From: Acidilobaceae archaeon UBA158 | GTDB lineage: Archaea > Thermoproteota > Thermoprotei_A > Sulfolobales > Acidilobaceae | Assembly (NCBI GenBank): GCA_002506595.1 | Contig: DAXV01000004.1 | Location: 25,333 to 42,108 of the forward strand | Length of the DNA stretch: 16,776 nt | Reading direction: 5' to 3' | Part shown: positions 13,800-16,776 of the stretch, piece by piece | Layout: each line of letters opens with the position of its first letter | How positions within the stretch are numbered: position 1 is the first letter of the stretch | Position numbers and translations under genes: made by a program | Notes under the pieces: generated by a model | Told to the model about the DNA's origin: nothing | Seen by the model: the letters and a program-made list of their open reading frames with translations, nothing else | The model's database searches: none

Positions 13800-14090
13800 T
13801 TGAGCGCACCTCTAAGAAGATTAGTTCTCGACGTCATGAAACCAATAAAAGGACCATCTATAATAGATGTAGCAAAATCTATAGCATCTCTTAATGGAAT
13901 AGATGGAGTCAATATAACTGTTAAAGAATTAGATGTAGAAACTGCAACACTTAACATTACCATAGAAGGAGCAGATATTTCTTTTGATAAAGTTGAAGAC
14001 ATGCTAGAGTCATTAGGGTGCGTTATACATAGCATAGATCAGGTTATAACAGGTAAAAGAGTAGTTGAAGAACCTGAGTTAGAGGATTAG
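13800..14090 (+). CDS. DUF211 family protein
   Basis: This is an archaeal domain of unknown function with a ferredoxin-like fold. The 96-residue protein matches the family from its first residues: 'SAPLRRLVLDVMKP', 'IIDVAKSIASLNGIDGVNITVKELD', 'TATLNITIEGADISFDKVEDMLESLG' and 'IHSIDQVITGKR'. Alternating strands and helices give the beta-alpha-beta pattern, and the family has been linked to metal or small-ligand binding without an agreed role. The TTG start at 13800 leaves the conserved N-terminus intact; its Shine-Dalgarno (AGGGAT) is weak. It is the first gene of a pair: its TAG stop overlaps the GGTG that serves the next gene, and the gap is nine bases. This implies coupled expression with the 304-aa protein. 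Confidence 0.88.
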   Translation: MSAPLRRLVLDVMKPIKGPSIIDVAKSIASLNGIDGVNITVKELDVETATLNITIEGADISFDKVEDMLESLGCVIHSIDQVITGKRVVEEPELED

Positions 14091-14093
14091 GTG
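14090..14093 (+). promoter_or_regulatory. Shine-Dalgarno core for the 304-aa gene, overlapping the DUF211 stop
   Basis: The final G of the DUF211 TAG stop (14088-14090) is the first base of GGTG, which is followed by TAAACA and GTG at 14100. The shared base and six-base spacing support both the start and translational coupling. Confidence 0.6.
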
Positions 14094-14099
14094 TAAACA

Positions 14100-15014
14100 G
14101 TGAACAATACTATAGAAGATTGCACATCAATATTAAAAAGGTTGTATTTAAAATCAAGAATTATAAACGAAAACATACAATTTTTTGACATTGAACCTTC
14201 ATTAAAGCAACCTAACGGAGTATCGCTCGTTTTAAAGAGCCTTCATGAACCAAGTATAGATGAAATACCAATATATAACACAATAGTTGGATCATTTAAT
14301 TTTAACGAAATATATGAATATGAGAGAGTTGCTGAAATTCCTAAAGGAGATAGAATTGATAATTTGTCTATATTCATAACTGATTCATATCAAAAAAACA
14401 GAGGAATAATAGCAATAATACCTAGTCTCTTAGTTATAGGATTAACATCAAAGCTACCAGAAAATATTATTGATGAACTTGAAAATAGTTTAATGGCTGA
14501 AATCCAGGTTAATTCAGAAAACATACTTTACTTACCAGATAGATCTTACTTAGCTGGAAATAGCATAGAAATTGTTGCAAAAAGCAATAGTGAAAGCAGT
14601 TATGAGAGAGTTGAATGGCTCAAAAATGAAGCAGAAAAAGAAGGAATAAGAATTGAAACTGTAAAATTCTTACCAGATAATAAATCAATTATGGATTACA
14701 TCGCGTCTGGAGGAATTAAAGGATATCTTAAAAGAGTACCTGTAACAAAAATTGCAACAATGGTTGTAGCTGCATCACAATGTTTAGATCTAGAAGGTGT
14801 TAATGATATAGTTAGAAGAGAAGAAAGTAAACATACTATTTATACAATTGGTTTAACTGACGAAATGCTTAACATGCTAAAGGAATCTTTAATTAAAAAT
14901 AAAATTGAAGGTGCACCATTGTTAAGAATTTCAAGTAGTATTGAACCATTTTTTAACAAAGGCTTAATAGAGTCAATGAGTGAATTTTTAAGAAGATTTG
15001 GATATTTAACATAA
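14100..15014 (+). CDS. Hypothetical 304-aa protein coupled to DUF211
   Basis: I do not recognise this protein. It is soluble, mixed alpha/beta, with no signal peptide or membrane helix. The N-terminal half (to about residue 150) has strand-rich stretches such as 'NGVSLVLKSL' and 'GIIAIIPSLLVIGL'. The middle has 'YERVEWLKNEAEKEGIRIETVKFLPDN' (about 169-195), which looks like a helix-strand unit. The C-terminal part has 'GGIKGYLKRVPVTKIATMVVAASQCLDLEGVNDIVRR' (about 203-240), the stretch most likely to be conserved, then helices ending 'MSEFLRRFGYL'. No metal, nucleotide or catalytic motif is evident. The GTG start follows GGTG by six bases. Its stop is three bases from the stop of the convergent TIP49 gene. 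Its job may be tied to DUF211, judging only by the coupled arrangement. Confidence 0.78.
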   Translation: MNNTIEDCTSILKRLYLKSRIINENIQFFDIEPSLKQPNGVSLVLKSLHEPSIDEIPIYNTIVGSFNFNEIYEYERVAEIPKGDRIDNLSIFITDSYQKNRGIIAIIPSLLVIGLTSKLPENIIDELENSLMAEIQVNSENILYLPDRSYLAGNSIEIVAKSNSESSYERVEWLKNEAEKEGIRIETVKFLPDNKSIMDYIASGGIKGYLKRVPVTKIATMVVAASQCLDLEGVNDIVRREESKHTIYTIGLTDEMLNMLKESLIKNKIEGAPLLRISSSIEPFFNKGLIESMSEFLRRFGYLT

Positions 15015-15017
15015 AAA

Positions 15018-16367
15018 TTACTTTAACATTAGATCTTTGTATTTCTCAAGGAATTGTGTGCTTTCATTAACATCAGAGAATAGCCTTGATGCCTCTTCCA
15101 CATCTTGAACGTCTACCTTAATTGAGTTCCTCCTTGTTGAAATTACCTTAGCTGGATCTAAAAGTTGTAAAGCATATCTTAAACTTCTTTCTGATCCAAT
15201 TTTTGTTAATAGCTTAACAGCATCGTCAGTTAATGGAATATCTAATTCATCTGCTCTAATCTTTACAATATTCATAATCTCTTCTTCAGTATATGGTTTT
15301 GTTAATATTATTAGCAATCTATCTAATAAATCTTTCGGCATGCCGTGAGGAGCTTTTTCATCTGTGCCTCTAATTGTTGTTATACCTCTATTTGTTGCCA
15401 AGATAATTATTGGGGCATATTCGCTTTCCATAGCCTTTGTTAAAAAGCTATATGCTTCTATATCCAACATATGCGCATCATCAATAAATAGAACTCCAGG
15501 AATTAATTGAGCCTTACCTTCACTAGTTACTTTTCTTATAGTTTCGTCTGTTTGTTTCCTTACTTGATCATCAATTCCTCTTTCTTCTGACAAGAAGCCA
15601 AAAATTGAAAACGCTACTCTCTGGGCAGCTATTGAAACATCTATATCATGAAGTGTAAAAGTCCTCACTATTTCTCTTGTTGACTGTATTTTTCCACTTG
15701 GCATCTCCATTTGCTTTTCAGTATCTATATCAAATCCTATTGTGCTCTTTTCCTTAACTCTGCCTAATCTCCTAACTTCTCCAGTTTCCTCATCAATCAT
15801 TATTACATCTCCTTTTCTAATTCCTAGCGATTGGAATTGAGAAGCAATTTCTGGGCCTACACTAACATCTTTGCTATCATCTTTTGTTTCTAATTTTATT
15901 TTAGCTCCTCCTAGTATAGGTGTAGGATAAAATGGTGATGATTTCTTAAGATATTTTATTTCTGTTACGACACCACTTATAATTTTTCTAACATCCTTCA
16001 TTCTTATTCCTATAGCCCTCCTGAATGCCTGGGTCATAAATTCTGTTTTATTTTCTGCGCTAATTATTTCACTAGCATTTATGGAAACAAATGGTGTATC
16101 TTCTCCTAATTCTTTAGCTATTGCAACAGCTAATGCGGTTTTACCGGTTCCGCTAGGTCCTGCAAATAATATTCCTTTTCCTCCAAGTTTTCCCTCTCTT
16201 ATTAATTCAACTATTAATCCGCATGCCTCCCTTGCCTGAGTTTGACCTACTAATCCATCTGCAATTGGCTTTGCCTTACCATTTTCATCTAATCCTAAAC
16301 CAGATATATGACTATGTATTGAAGACCATCGGGGAGTTTTTGGGTTCCCAATTATTATTTCTGACAT
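15018..16367 (-). CDS. TIP49/RuvBL-family AAA+ ATPase
   Basis: This is the archaeal homologue of eukaryotic RuvBL1/RuvBL2 (TIP49), hexameric AAA+ ATPases of chromatin-remodelling and assembly complexes; the archaeal role is not established. It has 449 residues: N-terminal 'RWSSIHSHISGLGLDENGKA' and 'GLVGQTQAREACGLIVELI', Walker A 'FAGPSGTGKTALA' (Gly70-Thr77), 'VSINASEIISAENKTEFMTQAFRRAIGIR', and an inserted OB-fold domain II (about 125-285). Walker B is 'GVLFIDDAHMLDIEAYSFL' (Asp296-Asp297), sensor 1 is 'ILATNRG' (Asn326), then 'GTDEKAPHGMPKDLLDRLLII', with a C-terminal lid. The Walker B reads DD-AH where eukaryotic members have DE-VH. ATG at 16367 has GGTGAT just upstream (GGTG plus five bases). 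It appears monocistronic with its own promoter. Confidence 0.95.
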   Translation of the reverse strand: MSEIIIGNPKTPRWSSIHSHISGLGLDENGKAKPIADGLVGQTQAREACGLIVELIREGKLGGKGILFAGPSGTGKTALAVAIAKELGEDTPFVSINASEIISAENKTEFMTQAFRRAIGIRMKDVRKIISGVVTEIKYLKKSSPFYPTPILGGAKIKLETKDDSKDVSVGPEIASQFQSLGIRKGDVIMIDEETGEVRRLGRVKEKSTIGFDIDTEKQMEMPSGKIQSTREIVRTFTLHDIDVSIAAQRVAFSIFGFLSEERGIDDQVRKQTDETIRKVTSEGKAQLIPGVLFIDDAHMLDIEAYSFLTKAMESEYAPIIILATNRGITTIRGTDEKAPHGMPKDLLDRLLIILTKPYTEEEIMNIVKIRADELDIPLTDDAVKLLTKIGSERSLRYALQLLDPAKVISTRRNSIKVDVQDVEEASRLFSDVNESTQFLEKYKDLMLK

Positions 16368-16399
16368 TTTATCACCAATGATAAAATATTAAGAGAAGG

Positions 16400-16407
16400 C
16401 TTAAAAG
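16400..16407 (-). promoter_or_regulatory. Candidate TATA box for the TIP49 gene
   Basis: Minus-strand CTTTTAAG is identical to the octamer upstream of S24e. A start about 26 bases downstream would be near 16376-16380, right at the GGTG (16373-16376), giving a leader of roughly 10 bases. Confidence 0.45.
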
Positions 16408-16433
16408 AATTCAATTACTGATTTATAATTTAA

Positions 16434-16449
16434 CTTAACGTTAGTTAAG
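16434..16449. repeat. Inverted repeat CTTAAC-GTTA-GTTAAG upstream of TIP49
   Basis: Two six-base arms flank a four-base centre, starting 27 bases upstream of the candidate TATA box of the TIP49 gene. The position suits an operator or an upstream activator site. Not being purely A/T, it is less likely to be chance than the other repeats here. Confidence 0.4.
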
Positions 16450-16595
16450 GAGAGAAATTTAATATAAGCCATAAGATGAAATAAAATTAATAATTTAAGA
16501 TTATTTATCAATTTTGCATATAGAGATAGTCGAATCCTTAAATAAGAGAATGTTCAAGCTTATAAAGAAAGTTATCAAAATTATCTATAAATATT

Positions 16596-16607
16596 CTTTT
16601 ATAAAAG
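16596..16607. repeat. 12-bp palindrome CTTTTATAAAAG
   Basis: An exact palindrome, followed within a few bases by another TATAAAA. It resembles a TATA box readable on either strand and could belong to a promoter of a gene beyond the window. Confidence 0.35.
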
Positions 16608-16689
16608 TTATTATAAAACTATTTTTCTAATAATATGGTTAATGCTTATTTTCTTCGCTTTAAGAGACAGAATTTTATTTGTATGATAA

Positions 16690-16707
16690 AGAAAATTTTA
16701 ATTTTCT
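16690..16707. repeat. Inverted repeat with 8-base arms around TT
   Basis: AGAAAATT, then TT, then AATTTTCT. The arms match exactly, but the sequence is nearly all A/T, so it may be chance in AT-rich DNA. A hairpin or protein site is possible. Confidence 0.3.
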
Positions 16708-16776
16708 CAAAATATGATTCTAATCTAGGAATTAAAATCCCATACCTTTGAGTATTTACTCTCTATAAAATTTTAA

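Larger units (their letters stand above)
16408..16776. other. AT-rich non-coding stretch upstream of TIP49
   Basis: No ORF of convincing length, tRNA, rRNA or snoRNA-like C/D box pair is visible. The stretch holds three separate inverted repeats (16434-16449, 16596-16607 and 16690-16707) and several TATA-like tracts on both strands. It may contain the promoter of a divergent gene beyond the window edge. Confidence 0.5.

Noticed and set aside
13781..14035. Minus-strand 84-codon ORF over DUF211
   Set aside because: It is a shadow of the well recognised DUF211 frame.
16526..16545. tRNA T-arm-like string (agtcgaatcct)
   Set aside because: The surrounding bases do not pair into acceptor, D or anticodon stems and the string lacks the full GTTCGAATC consensus.
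16408..16776. Replication origin in the AT-rich repeat-bearing stretch
   Set aside because: No Orc1/Cdc6 or WhiP gene is adjacent and no recognisable origin recognition box is present; inverted repeats alone are weak evidence in AT-rich DNA.
1..16776. CRISPR arrays, insertion sequences, toxin-antitoxin or defence genes
   Set aside because: I looked for regularly spaced repeats, transposase-like proteins, terminal inverted repeats and defence domains and saw none; the nuclease is single and not in a defence context.

Overview
This window looks like chromosomal DNA of an AT-rich, probably thermophilic archaeon of the Thermoprotei (crenarchaeotes). The evidence is an archaeal or eukaryote-type gene set: ribosomal proteins S24e and S27ae, separate Kae1 and Bud32 genes, a TIP49/RuvBL ATPase, archaeal two-subunit indolepyruvate ferredoxin oxidoreductase, DUF211, and a JAMM metalloprotease. 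Archaeal TATA-like boxes, frequent TTG and GTG starts and GGTG Shine-Dalgarno cores agree with this. By eye the G+C is around 30%, which would suit Acidilobales such as Caldisphaera or an AT-rich Sulfolobales member. That placement is inference. I see no insertion sequences, CRISPR arrays, tRNA or rRNA, phage genes or broken genes, so this is ordinary core-genome territory with several poorly known genes.

Layout. 1-567 is the C-terminal end of a COG2108-like radical SAM protein, followed by a perfect 16-bp palindrome and an 89-aa orphan gene. 923-2972 (minus) is a two-gene unit: bifunctional NAD(P)HX repair enzyme, then a small methyltransferase. Divergent from it, 3098-5856 (plus) is a tight informational operon: S24e, S27ae, Kae1, Bud32 and an XTP/dITP pyrophosphatase, the last three with overlapping reading frames. 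A small unknown gene (5918-6181) then runs 18 bases into the end of the minus-strand iorA-iorB operon (6164-8631).

8795-9700 (plus) is a calcineurin-like phosphodiesterase followed by a JAMM protease. It runs 9 bases into the end of a minus-strand exported, sequon-rich membrane protein (9692-10405). Upstream of that on the minus strand come a site-2-protease-like membrane protease, S-adenosylhomocysteinase, and a RecB-like nuclease. 13800-15014 (plus) holds DUF211 and an unrecognised 304-aa protein. 15018-16367 (minus) is TIP49/RuvBL. The last ~370 bases carry its promoter and AT-rich sequence with three inverted repeats.

How the genes work together. Kae1 and Bud32 are KEOPS subunits that make tRNA t6A37; with S24e and S27ae they form a translation cluster, and the pyrophosphatase cleans the nucleotide pool. 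IorAB oxidises aryl pyruvates with ferredoxin. Nnr repairs damaged NAD(P)H. SAHase removes the by-product of methyltransferases.

Two window-wide patterns stand out. First, many starts sit exactly six bases after a GGTG core, so the GTG of the Shine-Dalgarno lies in frame and invites three-codon over-extension. I used this to choose starts. Second, all four convergent gene pairs have 3' ends that overlap, abut or are only 3 bases apart. I did not find a clear new multi-gene system. The best leads are the DUF211/304-aa pair, the exported glycoprotein with a possible pilin-type leader, and the JAMM/phosphodiesterase pair.
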